Shown here: in pieces, positions 15,943 to 25,120 of the stretch
How the letters are laid out: each line of letters begins with the position of its first letter
Numbering within the stretch: position 1 is the first letter of the stretch
DNA from: CAWVWD01 sp965662365
GTDB taxonomy: Bacteria; Bacteroidota; Bacteroidia; Chitinophagales; Saprospiraceae
Assembly (NCBI GenBank): GCA_965662365.1
Contig: CBFIHR010000026.1
Location: 1 to 51,094, forward strand
Length of the DNA: 51,094 bases
Reading direction: 5' to 3'
Notes under the pieces: generated by a model
Seen by the model: the letters and a program-made list of their open reading frames with translations, nothing else
The model's database searches: none
What the model was told of the DNA's origin: nothing
Made by a program: the position numbers and the translations under genes

Positions 15943-18927
15943 ATGAAGAATGTATTCACTTTATTTCTTCTAATGTTGGTATCGGTTGCCCTTTCTGCTC
16001 AAAAGAGCATTTCGGGAACGGTTACTTCAACAAGTGGAGAAACTCTAATTGGTGTAACAGTTCAAGAGAAAGGTACAGCGAACGGTGCACTTTCTGACAT
16101 TGACGGTAAATACCAATTGACAGTAGCCGAAGGAGCAACTGTTATCTTTTCTTACACAGGTTTCGCACCTTACGAACTTACTATCGGTAGCGAATCCACC
16201 TACGATATTACTCTTAAAGAAGGTGTCAATTTAGATGAAGTTGTTGTGACGGCTTTAGGTATTTCGAGAGACAAAAAATCCCTAACTTATGCTTCGCAAG
16301 AGGTCAGTGGCGATGAATTGACGGAAGTCAAAGATGTAAATGCTATTAATGCTTTGACAGGAAAAACGGCTGGTATCCAAATCAATAGAAGTGGTTCAGG
16401 TGTTGGTGGTTCTACTCGTATCGTATTACGTGGTAACAAATCATTGACGAATAATGAGCCATTAATCGTAATTGATGGTGTACCAATGAACAATGGGCGT
16501 CAAGGAGATCAAGCGAACTTATTCGGTGGTGGAATTGATTCAGGTGATGGTATTTCAAATATCAACCCAGATGACGTCGAGAGCATGACCGTACTAAAAG
16601 GTGCATCAGCAGCTGCACTTTACGGTAGTCAGGCAGCAAACGGTGTCATTTTGATTACTACCAAAAAAGGAAAAGCAGGAAGAGCAAAGGTTAATTTCTC
16701 TTCAAGTATGATTACAGAAACTGCTGCTTACAAGCCTTCTTTACAGTACAAGTACGGACAGACAAGCGATGGAGCAGAATTTAGCTGGGGACCAGAAGTA
16801 AATGCTCCTAATCACGTTGATGATTTTTTCCAAACTGGTGTAAACTGGATTAATGCGCTTTCTATCAGTGGCGGAACAGAGAACTTACAAACCTATTTCT
16901 CGTATTCGAACACGAATGCAAAAGGTATTATGCCAACAAATACCTTGAATCGTCATAACTTCACTTTGACAGAATCTGGTAAATTTTATGATGGAAAAGT
17001 TGAGGTTTCTGGTACGGTAAGTTTGATTAATCAAGAAGTAGAAAACAGACCTGCTGGCGGATTATACTTTAATCCTTTGACTGGATTGTACTTTTTCCCT
17101 CGTGGATTGGACTTTAATGATTATGCAACAAATTTCGAGGTCTATTCAGGTGACCGTAATTTTAATGTTCAAAATTGGGTTGCGGATAGAGATATTCAAC
17201 AAAATCCTTATTGGATTTTAAATCGTAACTTGAATAATCGTACAAGAAATCGTGTTATTTCTTCAATTAGCACAAAATTCAATTTTACAGATTGGTTAAG
17301 CCTTCAACTAAGAGGAAACGTTGATAAATCAATCGACGAGGCAAGTCAGCATATTTATGCTACAACTCAAGCTACTTTGTCGGATGCAAATGGTCGTTAT
17401 ATCTTAAACAACCTGGAAACGACTCAAATTTATGCAGATGCGATTTTGAGTATCAACAAACAACTAAACAACGATTTATCGTTGAATGCAAACCTTGGTA
17501 CAAGTCATAGAAGAAATGAATTTGCAGCTGATAGATTTGATTCACAAGGAGCGAACTTACGTTTTGCAAACATTTTCAGTTTACAAAACATGGGACAGCC
17601 AAATTCAAATATTAGTCAATCATTGATTAGAAATAAATTGAATGCAGGTTTTGCAAGTGTTTCTTTAGGTTACAAAAGTACTTATTACTTAGATGCAACC
17701 GTCAGAAATGACTGGTCGTCAGCTTTACCAGATCAATCATTCCTTTATTCTTCAATCGGTGCAAGTGTTGTGTTGAGCGAAATGATGAGTACTGATGCGG
17801 TTGATTTTGCAAAATTAAGAGTGTCTTATGCGACTGTAGGTAATGACGTTGCGGCTTATGTTGCTAATGCAAGAACAGACAATCACACTATCTCTTCCGT
17901 TACAGGATTGAACGTGAACAGAGTCGGCCCGATTCCAGGTACAACTCTACAACCTGAGGTTTCAAAATCATTAGAAATTGGTTTAGATTTCAGAACCTTA
18001 AACAATCGTTTAGGCGTAGATTTGGCTTATTATAACACCAACACAATCAATCAGTTTATCAGAATTAGTGCACCGGCAGGTAGTGGTTTCTCACAATACT
18101 TAGTCAATGCGGGTAATGTTCAAAACTCTGGTATTGAAGCGTTTATAAATTATGACGCAGTAGAACGTGGTGATTTTACTTGGAACATCGGATTAAACTT
18201 TGCAAGAAATAGAAACGAAATTATTACTTTACATGAAGCATTAGACAACGGAACATTCTTTATCAATGATGCTGGTGTAAATAGTTACGCAATGGTTATC
18301 AAAGAAGGAAGTCAATTTGGTGATATCTATGGTAGAAAATTTGAACGTGATGCAAGTGGAAACATCGTAATCGAAGATGGTGCGCCAAAACCTGCAGAAG
18401 GAGCTTTAGAGTATTTAGGTAATCCAAACCCAGACTTTATGGCAGGACTTTCTAATACATTGACTTACCGAGGCATCACCCTAAAATTCTTAATTGATGG
18501 TCGTTTTGGTGGTCAAGTAATGTCTGTAACAGAAGCATTATTAGACGAGTTTGGTGTTTCTCAAAGAAGTGCCGACGCAAGAGATGCTGGTGGCGTTGAT
18601 GTAAATGGAACAACATTAGATGCAGAAGCCTATTACACTGCAGTTGGTGGTCGTTCAGGTATCACAGAAGCATACATGTACGATGCGACAAACATCAGAT
18701 TACGTGAGTTATCTTTAGGCTATAATTTACCAAAAGATGCTGTAAACGGAATCGGTTTAAGTTCAGCGAGAATTTCATTAGTCGGTAGAAACTTATTCTT
18801 CTTCAGAAATGATGCGCCATTCGATCCAGATGTAACTTTCGCAACAGGTGTTGGTTTCCAAGGCGTTGACGTATTCAGTTTACCATCAACAAGAAGTTTA
18901 GGTTTTAATCTTTCTGTCGGATTTTAA
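15943..18927 (+). CDS. susC: SusC/RagA-family TonB-dependent outer-membrane transporter
   Basis: 994 residues. Imports oligosaccharides across the outer membrane with energy from TonB. A signal peptide ends at about ALSAQ (residue 20). A carboxypeptidase-regulatory-like domain follows (about 21-85: ISGTVTSTSGETLIGVTV, DGKYQLTV, FSYTGF). The TonB box/plug reads LDEVVVTALGISRDKK and continues with ALTGKTAGIQI, STRIVLRGNKSL and PLIVIDGVP. The remainder is the beta-barrel, ending in an aromatic residue (NLSVGF). Paired with the SusD gene 115 bp downstream. The surrounding hexosaminidase and NagB genes suggest chitin oligosaccharides or GlcNAc-containing glycans as cargo. Confidence 0.95.
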   Translation: MKNVFTLFLLMLVSVALSAQKSISGTVTSTSGETLIGVTVQEKGTANGALSDIDGKYQLTVAEGATVIFSYTGFAPYELTIGSESTYDITLKEGVNLDEVVVTALGISRDKKSLTYASQEVSGDELTEVKDVNAINALTGKTAGIQINRSGSGVGGSTRIVLRGNKSLTNNEPLIVIDGVPMNNGRQGDQANLFGGGIDSGDGISNINPDDVESMTVLKGASAAALYGSQAANGVILITTKKGKAGRAKVNFSSSMITETAAYKPSLQYKYGQTSDGAEFSWGPEVNAPNHVDDFFQTGVNWINALSISGGTENLQTYFSYSNTNAKGIMPTNTLNRHNFTLTESGKFYDGKVEVSGTVSLINQEVENRPAGGLYFNPLTGLYFFPRGLDFNDYATNFEVYSGDRNFNVQNWVADRDIQQNPYWILNRNLNNRTRNRVISSISTKFNFTDWLSLQLRGNVDKSIDEASQHIYATTQATLSDANGRYILNNLETTQIYADAILSINKQLNNDLSLNANLGTSHRRNEFAADRFDSQGANLRFANIFSLQNMGQPNSNISQSLIRNKLNAGFASVSLGYKSTYYLDATVRNDWSSALPDQSFLYSSIGASVVLSEMMSTDAVDFAKLRVSYATVGNDVAAYVANARTDNHTISSVTGLNVNRVGPIPGTTLQPEVSKSLEIGLDFRTLNNRLGVDLAYYNTNTINQFIRISAPAGSGFSQYLVNAGNVQNSGIEAFINYDAVERGDFTWNIGLNFARNRNEIITLHEALDNGTFFINDAGVNSYAMVIKEGSQFGDIYGRKFERDASGNIVIEDGAPKPAEGALEYLGNPNPDFMAGLSNTLTYRGITLKFLIDGRFGGQVMSVTEALLDEFGVSQRSADARDAGGVDVNGTTLDAEAYYTAVGGRSGITEAYMYDATNIRLRELSLGYNLPKDAVNGIGLSSARISLVGRNLFFFRNDAPFDPDVTFATGVGFQGVDVFSLPSTRSLGFNLSVGF

Positions 18928-19042
18928 TAAAGATTTTAAGTTAAAAGATTTTAAAAAATCTACATAGAATGTTTGAATACTTATTGTGAATGATTTACAA
19001 TTAATAAAACAATCAAACAATCTATTTCAAAAAAATATTCAA

Positions 19043-20614
19043 ATGAAAAAATATATTGGTCTGGCGAGCTTAGGAATGATTGTCCTAATCTCTGCTATCA
19101 GCTTCACGAGCTGTAACAAAGACTTCGAGGAATTTAATCAAGATCCTTACGCGATTACGAATAACGATCTTGAAAAAGATTATAAATTGGTTGGTGAACC
19201 ATTTATCAATATCATTCAAAATATCTACGTACATACACCAGCCTGGGTGACGCAATTGCAGCAAAACCTTATCGGTGATGTTTATTCAGGATATATGATG
19301 CCGCCGACACCGTTTGCCGGTAATTCAAATAATATGAACTATAACTTGGTTGATGGTTGGAATACTTCCGCATGGAATCCATCTTATCAAAACGTAATGG
19401 CACCAGGTTTAGATGTTAGAAATAATGCTGGCGACGAGTTCCCTGAGTTTATCGCTTGGCTAGACATTGTTCAAGTAATGGCAATGCATCGTGTTACAGA
19501 CATGTTTGGTCCAATTATTTATGACAACTTTGGTCAAGTAGGCGACGACGGAACAATTGCTTACGAATGTCAAGAAGACGTTTATAATGCTTTCTTCAGA
19601 GATTTAGACGAAGCCATTGCTGTATTGACACAGTTTGAAGCAGACAATCCAGGTCAAGCACCTTTCGCAGCTTTTGACGAAGTTTATGGTGGTGATATTA
19701 CAAAATGGATTCAATTTGCCAATTCTCTGCGTTTGCGTTTAGCAATCAGAATCTCAAAAGTAGATCCTGCAAGAGCCAAAACAGAAGGCGAAGCCGCTTT
19801 CAATCATCCAAAAGGCGTCATCATGGATAACGACGGTAATTTCACCGTTAAAAATAGCATTGACCACCCGATGAATATCATCAATAATGCTTGGAATGAC
19901 ATCAGAATGGGCGCTCCAATGGAATCAATTTTAGGTGGATACAACGACCCTCGTATTGGTGAATATTTCCAAACTTCTGAAATCGTCCCTGGTGAATACA
20001 AAGGAATCCGTCAAGGTATTCCTATCGCTGACAAAGGGGATTACGTCACTTTCTCCGCATTACAGTCTTTAGGAGACGTACAGTTAATGGTTGCCTCTGA
20101 AGTTTACTTCTTACGTGCAGAAGGTGCATTGAGAGGTTGGAATATGGGCGGAACAGAGCAAGACTTATACGAAGACGGTATCCGTATGTCTTTCGCTCAA
20201 CATGGCTTAGGCGGAGCAGATGCTTATATCGCTGACAACTCAAGCACGCCAATCGATTATGTCGATGCTTTCAATGCTTCAAACAATGCAGCCGCTTTAA
20301 GTTCTACAACAATTGCTTGGGACGCAGCCGCTTCCATGGACGTGAAATTAGAAAAAATTATCACTCAAAAATGGATCGCCATGTTCCCAGACGGTCAAGA
20401 GGCTTGGTCAGAATATCGCCGTACAGGTTATCCTGCTTTGTTCCCTGTTGTTATTAATAATAGTGGCGGAGAAATCGATACTGACGAGCAAATTAAACGT
20501 ATCAAATACATTTCAAGTGAGTATGCTCAAAATCCTGGCGGTGTAGCCGCAGGTGTTACTTGCTTGGGTGGCCCTGATACAGGTGGAACACCTTTATGGT
20601 GGGATGTTGATTAA
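19043..20614 (+). CDS. susD: SusD/RagB-family surface glycan-binding lipoprotein
   Basis: 523 residues from ATG 19043 (MKKYIGLASLGMIV); an upstream in-frame GTG is ignored because the signal peptide begins here. The lipobox is FTSC with C24, then NKDFEEFNQDP, the conserved opening of SusD-like proteins of the SusD_2 type. Helical TPR-like architecture is implied by blocks such as AWLDIVQVMAMHRVTDMFG and the C-terminal KIITQKWIAMFPDGQEAWSE with YRRTGYP. It caps the SusC barrel and binds glycan at the cell surface. It is separated from susC by 115 bp and is presumably in the same transcript. Confidence 0.94.
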   Translation: MKKYIGLASLGMIVLISAISFTSCNKDFEEFNQDPYAITNNDLEKDYKLVGEPFINIIQNIYVHTPAWVTQLQQNLIGDVYSGYMMPPTPFAGNSNNMNYNLVDGWNTSAWNPSYQNVMAPGLDVRNNAGDEFPEFIAWLDIVQVMAMHRVTDMFGPIIYDNFGQVGDDGTIAYECQEDVYNAFFRDLDEAIAVLTQFEADNPGQAPFAAFDEVYGGDITKWIQFANSLRLRLAIRISKVDPARAKTEGEAAFNHPKGVIMDNDGNFTVKNSIDHPMNIINNAWNDIRMGAPMESILGGYNDPRIGEYFQTSEIVPGEYKGIRQGIPIADKGDYVTFSALQSLGDVQLMVASEVYFLRAEGALRGWNMGGTEQDLYEDGIRMSFAQHGLGGADAYIADNSSTPIDYVDAFNASNNAAALSSTTIAWDAAASMDVKLEKIITQKWIAMFPDGQEAWSEYRRTGYPALFPVVINNSGGEIDTDEQIKRIKYISSEYAQNPGGVAAGVTCLGGPDTGGTPLWWDVD

Positions 20615-20639
20615 ATTCTGCGAGTTGCGGGTTTTATCG

Positions 20640-20712
20640 ATTTGACGTAAAAAACGTGATATGATTACGCAATAACGATAAAACTCGTAACACGCAACCC
20701 GTAACACAAAAA
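20640..20712. repeat. Imperfect inverted repeat after susD
   Basis: GGGTTTTATCG (about 20632-20642) and CGATAAAACTCG (about 20678-20690) form a long-loop hairpin. The right part reads CGTAACACGCAACCCGTAAC, related to the CGCAATTCGCAAC run just upstream of purH (2275-2300). It may attenuate transcription after susCD. Confidence 0.4.
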
Positions 20713-20863
20713 ATTTAGTTCAGGTAGAAGGCATTTTGAGAGCAGTTTTTTAATAATTTGTCATTTTGATAATTATTTTAAATCATTACTTCTCAAATGC
20801 CTTTTCTTTATTATAAATTTACTTTTGTAAAAATCCCTTTAGAATTCAACTAAAAATTCACCA

Positions 20864-21625
20864 ATGAAACAACATTTTCTAAAAAATGGCTTTGCAAAAA
20901 TGGAACAAATTATTCCATTATCCGAAGTAACAAAACTTCAAGTCTTATATGACGAACTCTTGAATGACAAAAAACGAACAGCAGGACTAAGAAGCGATTT
21001 GGCAGGTGAAGCCACAAACGAAAAAGTAGAAAAAGTAGAAAAAATTACCCAAATCATGCGGCCAAGCATGATTGAACCGCAATTATCCCAAAGCATTGTT
21101 TACCAAGCAGCACTGGCGAAAGCCAAAACATTATTAGGTGATGATATGGCACTCGATTTTGATATGCTTATCAATAAAGCACCGATGACAAACACCGAAA
21201 CACCCTGGCATCAAGACGCCGCCTATTGGATAAAAATGCCTGATAAAAGAGCTGTCAGTTGTTGGGTTGCATTAGACGATGTAACCGAAGCAACAGGTTG
21301 TATGTGGTTTATTCCAAAAGAAAATGATGACGAAATATTACAACATTTTTCGCTTCCAAATAAAGGAGCTTTGTACTGTAAAACAAATGCGGAAAACGCC
21401 CAATGTATTCCACTGAACGCAGGCGGCTGTACTTTTCACGATGGTTTTACACTACATTTTAGCAAAGGAAATACGACAAATAATCAGCGGCGAGCTTTAA
21501 TTCTAAACTTCAGACCACAAGCAATGATTGACTTAGAAAGAGAGCAAGGCATTGATCATACTGGCGATAGAAAAGTTAGAAATAAAAAACCAAAAAGCCC
21601 CAAAGGGGCGACTTCATTAACATAG
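20864..21625 (+). CDS. Phytanoyl-CoA dioxygenase (PhyH) family Fe(II)/2-oxoglutarate oxygenase
   Basis: 253 residues. Predicted to hydroxylate an unknown substrate using O2 and 2-oxoglutarate. The iron-binding triad is visible: H116 and D118 in WHQDAAYW, and H198 in TLHFSKGN. R209/R210 in NQRRALILNF would hold 2-oxoglutarate. CMWFIPKEN follows the usual PhyH order. The last ten residues (KSPKGATSLT) are encoded by an intergenic palindromic repeat (21594-21644), so the native C-terminus was probably shorter or different. It starts 249 bp after susD and sits 27 bp before the FG-GAP gene. Its role in a glycan locus is unclear. Confidence 0.85.
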   Translation: MKQHFLKNGFAKMEQIIPLSEVTKLQVLYDELLNDKKRTAGLRSDLAGEATNEKVEKVEKITQIMRPSMIEPQLSQSIVYQAALAKAKTLLGDDMALDFDMLINKAPMTNTETPWHQDAAYWIKMPDKRAVSCWVALDDVTEATGCMWFIPKENDDEILQHFSLPNKGALYCKTNAENAQCIPLNAGGCTFHDGFTLHFSKGNTTNNQRRALILNFRPQAMIDLEREQGIDHTGDRKVRNKKPKSPKGATSLT

Positions 21626-21644
21626 GGCTTCACCCTATGAAAAC
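21594..21644. repeat. GGGCG interspersed repeat overlapping a coding end
   Basis: AAGCCCCAAAGGGGCG, then a spacer, then CATAGGGCTTCACCCTATG. Same two-hairpin layout as 608-656. It supplies the last codons and stop of the dioxygenase and ends 8 bp before the next start, filling the entire intergenic space. Confidence 0.7.
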
Positions 21645-21652
21645 CAAATAGA

Positions 21653-24600
21653 ATGAAACGAATACTATACATCATCATCATAATCATCGCCATCAGTTCA
21701 TGCAAAAATGAACCAAAAGATGCACTATTCACAAAGGTTTCAGCCAATACGACCGGTATTGATTTCCGAAATTTATTAAAAGAAGATGAAAATTTTAATA
21801 TTTTCAAATATCATTATTTTAACAATGGCGGCGGTGTTGCAGCAGGTGATTTTAATAATGATGGATTGCAAGATTTGGTGTTTACGGGTAACATGGTGAA
21901 GAATCGTTTGTATATTAATAAGACCTGTCCCGATTGCTCGGGAGGTGATTTTGAGTTTGAAGACGTGACGCAAAAATCAGGAATTGCAAGTAAAGAAGGT
22001 TGGTGTACGGGCGTGACAACCGTTGACATTAACGAAGACGGTTGGTTGGATATTTACATTTCGAGAGCTGGTTATCCGTTTGATAATTTGCGTCATAATT
22101 TACTTTTTATTAATAATAAAGATTTGACGTTTACCGAAAAAGCAGAAGAGTACGGCTTGGCGGATTTGGCGTATTCCACGCATTCTGCTTTCTTTGATTA
22201 TGATAAAGATGGTGATTTAGACTTTTTTTCACTCAATCATTCGACCGTTGAGTATTCCAAAGGCTCATTAGAAGTTGTACAAGTTCGACAAAAAACAAAC
22301 CCCAATTTTACCAATAAATTATTTAGAAATGATAACGGAAAATTCATCAACGTCACCGAAGAAGCCGGTATTCACTCCAATGTTTTGACCTTCAGCCTCG
22401 GCATTAGCGTAGCCGATATCAATGGCGATAATTGGGCAGATATTTTTATTGGAAATGATTTTAACGAACCCGATTATTTATTTATTAATAATCAAAATGG
22501 TACGTTTTCCGAGGTTTTCGCCGAAACGTTTGACCATAATTCTATGTTTTCGATGGGTTCTGATGTAGCTGACTTTAATAATGATGGATTATTGGATTAC
22601 GTGAGTTTGGATATGTTACCAGAAGATAATTATGCACAAAAAATGCACTCGGGAGTGGATAATTTTGATAAAGTCACTTTCTTAGAAAAAAATGGTTTTC
22701 AAAATCAATACAGCCGAAATATGTTGCAGTTGAATAATGGTGACGGCACGTTTTCGGAAATAGGACAATTATCAGGTGTATCGAATACCGATTGGAGTTG
22801 GGCACCGCTTTTCTTTGACTTTGATAACGATGGATTGAAAGATTTATTCATCGCAAACGGCTATCCGAAAGATCATACCGATATGGATTTTTTGACCTTC
22901 ACCGCTAACGAAGTCACAAAAATTAATCAAGGACAAGAACACACGGATTTTGATGGCTACATGGAGAAAATGCCGCCGATTACGTTACCCAATTATTTTT
23001 ATCAAAATAAAGGCGATTTAAAATTTGAGAACCAAGCTAAAAACTGGGGTTTAACCGACCCGATTGTGTCACAAAGTGCCATTTATGTCGATTTAGATAA
23101 TGATGGCGATTTGGACTTAGTCACGAATAACACAGGCGATTATGCTCATATTTATAAAAATAATACTGATAAATTAAACAATCATAACTATTTATCAATC
23201 AAGCTAAAAGGAAGAAAAAGTAATGCGTTTGGTATTGGTTCAAAAGTTAAAATTTATGCAGACGATAACGTATTTTTTCAAGAACAACAATTGGTTCGAG
23301 GTTTTCAATCTTCGGTCAGCCCAATTTTAAACTTTGGCCTTGGAAATATTTCAAAAATTGACTCCATTGTAGTGATTTGGACAACCGATGAACGACAAGT
23401 TTTGACAAATATTCAAGTCAATCAAGCGATCGAAATTGATATTAAAAATGCTAAGAAACAGCCGTTTTACGCAGCGAAAAAACCTAATCCATATTTCAAA
23501 AAAACGGATTTAATCACCGCCGAACATAAAGAAAATAACTTTAGCGATTTCAAAATTCAATCGTTGTTGCCGTGGTTTTATTCTCGTGAAAATGCGACGA
23601 TTGCCGTCGGAGATGTTAATGGCGATAATCGGGAAGATATTTATTTAGGCAACGCCAAAGGCTCAAGCGGACAGCTGTTACTTCAAAATGCTTCGGGCAG
23701 TTTTTCAAAAGGAAATAATACGATTTTTGAAAAATCAGCACAAAATGAAGACAGCGAAGCCCTGTTTTTTGATGCCAATAATGATGGACAATTAGATTTG
23801 TATGTCGGAAGCGGCAGCTATGAATTTCCTGAAAATGATGCAAATTTGCAAGACAGATTGTACCTCAACAATGGCAACGGAAACTTCACGAAAACCGAGC
23901 AAAACTTACCAAATTTCCCGATGAATACGACTTGCGTTACAGCCGCAGATATTGATGCTGATGGCGATTTGGATTTGTTCGTTGGTGGCGGCTACATTTA
24001 TGGAAAATATCCACAATCGTATAAAAGTCAGTTACTTATCAACGATGGAAATGGTGTTTTTAAAAATAAGTCAACGCCAGTCTCAACTAATGGAAGCGTA
24101 AAAGATGCTATCTGGTTAGACATTAATGAGGATAAAAAAATGGAATTGATTGTCGTAAGCGAATGGCAACCGATTACTATTTTTGAATATAAAAATAATG
24201 CACTGACAAACGCAACCGAAAAGTATATTGGTGACAATGCAAACGGCTTATGGAACACGATTCACGCAGCAGATTTTGATAATGATGGCGACAAAGATTT
24301 AGTCATTGGCAACTTAGGCGTCAACGCTCAAATCTCCGCAAGTCCGACCGAACCGTTAGAACTTTTCCATGGTGATTTTGATGATAATGGAAGTGTTGAC
24401 CCGTTGTTGTGCTATTATAATGGTGGAAAATCCTATCCGTTTATTTCACGAGATGATTTAATTGGACAATTGCCACATTTGAAAAAAAATTACTTGTACT
24501 TTAAGGATTATGCGAACGCACAAATTCAAGATATTCTAAATGAAGGACAACTTAGAATAGCAAAAAAGTTAATGGTTACGACCTTAGAAACGATTTATTT

Positions 24601-24976
24601 GGAAAATAATAACGGCCAATTCGTAAAGAAAAAATTACCAATAAATATACAAATCGCACCCGTTCACGCTATTCAATCTTTTGATGTGAATAACGACGGC
24701 AATCTTGACATAATTACAGGCGGAAACACAATAAATACTCGTGTAAAATTGGGTAGATTAGACGGCAATCACGGACAAATTTTCTTAGGAAACGGCAAGG
24801 GCGAGTTCAAACCGATGCCTTACGTACAATCGAATTTTGATATAAAAGGTAGCGTTCGACAAATTGAAAAAATTACAGTTGATAATAAAACACACTTTTT
24901 ATTTGGTGTGAATAATGAGGCGTTTCGTATGTTTGAATACCTCGTCCCTAACCCTTCCTCAAGCAAAAGGAAATAA
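21653..24976 (+). CDS. FG-GAP/VCBS-repeat surface lipoprotein with UnbV domain
   Basis: 1107 residues. A lipoprotein signal with the lipobox IISSC-like (AISSC, C17) precedes two beta-propeller blocks made of repeats such as AAGDFNNDGLQDLVFTG, VDINEDGWLDIYIS and ADFNNDGLLDYVS; the D-x-D/N-x-D-G loops bind calcium. Between them (about 515-600) lies an ASPIC/UnbV domain: YLSIKLKGRKSNAFGIGSKV, LVRGFQSSVSP, VIWTTDERQ. Such proteins often follow susCD pairs in Bacteroidota, presumably as surface glycan-binding or scaffold proteins. A 24-bp palindrome inserted in frame adds TCPDCSGG at about residues 90-98, and the last residues (PNPSSSKRK) are encoded by another repeat. Confidence 0.9.
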   Translation: MKRILYIIIIIIAISSCKNEPKDALFTKVSANTTGIDFRNLLKEDENFNIFKYHYFNNGGGVAAGDFNNDGLQDLVFTGNMVKNRLYINKTCPDCSGGDFEFEDVTQKSGIASKEGWCTGVTTVDINEDGWLDIYISRAGYPFDNLRHNLLFINNKDLTFTEKAEEYGLADLAYSTHSAFFDYDKDGDLDFFSLNHSTVEYSKGSLEVVQVRQKTNPNFTNKLFRNDNGKFINVTEEAGIHSNVLTFSLGISVADINGDNWADIFIGNDFNEPDYLFINNQNGTFSEVFAETFDHNSMFSMGSDVADFNNDGLLDYVSLDMLPEDNYAQKMHSGVDNFDKVTFLEKNGFQNQYSRNMLQLNNGDGTFSEIGQLSGVSNTDWSWAPLFFDFDNDGLKDLFIANGYPKDHTDMDFLTFTANEVTKINQGQEHTDFDGYMEKMPPITLPNYFYQNKGDLKFENQAKNWGLTDPIVSQSAIYVDLDNDGDLDLVTNNTGDYAHIYKNNTDKLNNHNYLSIKLKGRKSNAFGIGSKVKIYADDNVFFQEQQLVRGFQSSVSPILNFGLGNISKIDSIVVIWTTDERQVLTNIQVNQAIEIDIKNAKKQPFYAAKKPNPYFKKTDLITAEHKENNFSDFKIQSLLPWFYSRENATIAVGDVNGDNREDIYLGNAKGSSGQLLLQNASGSFSKGNNTIFEKSAQNEDSEALFFDANNDGQLDLYVGSGSYEFPENDANLQDRLYLNNGNGNFTKTEQNLPNFPMNTTCVTAADIDADGDLDLFVGGGYIYGKYPQSYKSQLLINDGNGVFKNKSTPVSTNGSVKDAIWLDINEDKKMELIVVSEWQPITIFEYKNNALTNATEKYIGDNANGLWNTIHAADFDNDGDKDLVIGNLGVNAQISASPTEPLELFHGDFDDNGSVDPLLCYYNGGKSYPFISRDDLIGQLPHLKKNYLYFKDYANAQIQDILNEGQLRIAKKLMVTTLETIYLENNNGQFVKKKLPINIQIAPVHAIQSFDVNNDGNLDIITGGNTINTRVKLGRLDGNHGQIFLGNGKGEFKPMPYVQSNFDIKGSVRQIEKITVDNKTHFLFGVNNEAFRMFEYLVPNPSSSKRK
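21923..21946. repeat. CCTGTCCCGA-family palindrome inserted inside a gene
   Basis: ACCTGTCCCGATTGCTCGGG plus AGGT: arms TCCCGA/TCGGGA inside ACC/GGT. It is 24 bp, a multiple of three, and reads as TCPDCSGG between INK and DFEFEDVT, where the FG-GAP repeats of this protein elsewhere have no such insert. Confidence 0.65.
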
Positions 24977-25100
24977 ATCCTGATTTCAATAAGATTATGA
25001 ATTCAAATTATAACAACATAAGAATTTTGAATATAAAGTTCATCACCTTACAACGCTGATTGTTTTTCCCTTCTCCTTCAGGAGAGGGTTAGGGATGAGG
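24940..25100. repeat. Inverted pair of CCTCATCCCTAACCC repeats
   Basis: CCTCGTCCCTAACCCTTCCT (from 24940) and its inverse AGAGGGTTAGGGATGAGG (25083-25100) face each other across about 110 bp. The first copy forms the last codons of the FG-GAP gene. The second contains its own small hairpin, TTCTCCTTCAGGAGAGG. Such paired copies can fold into one large hairpin ahead of the hexosaminidase gene. Confidence 0.6.
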
Positions 25101-25120
25101 TGCAATAAAAATCAAAAACC

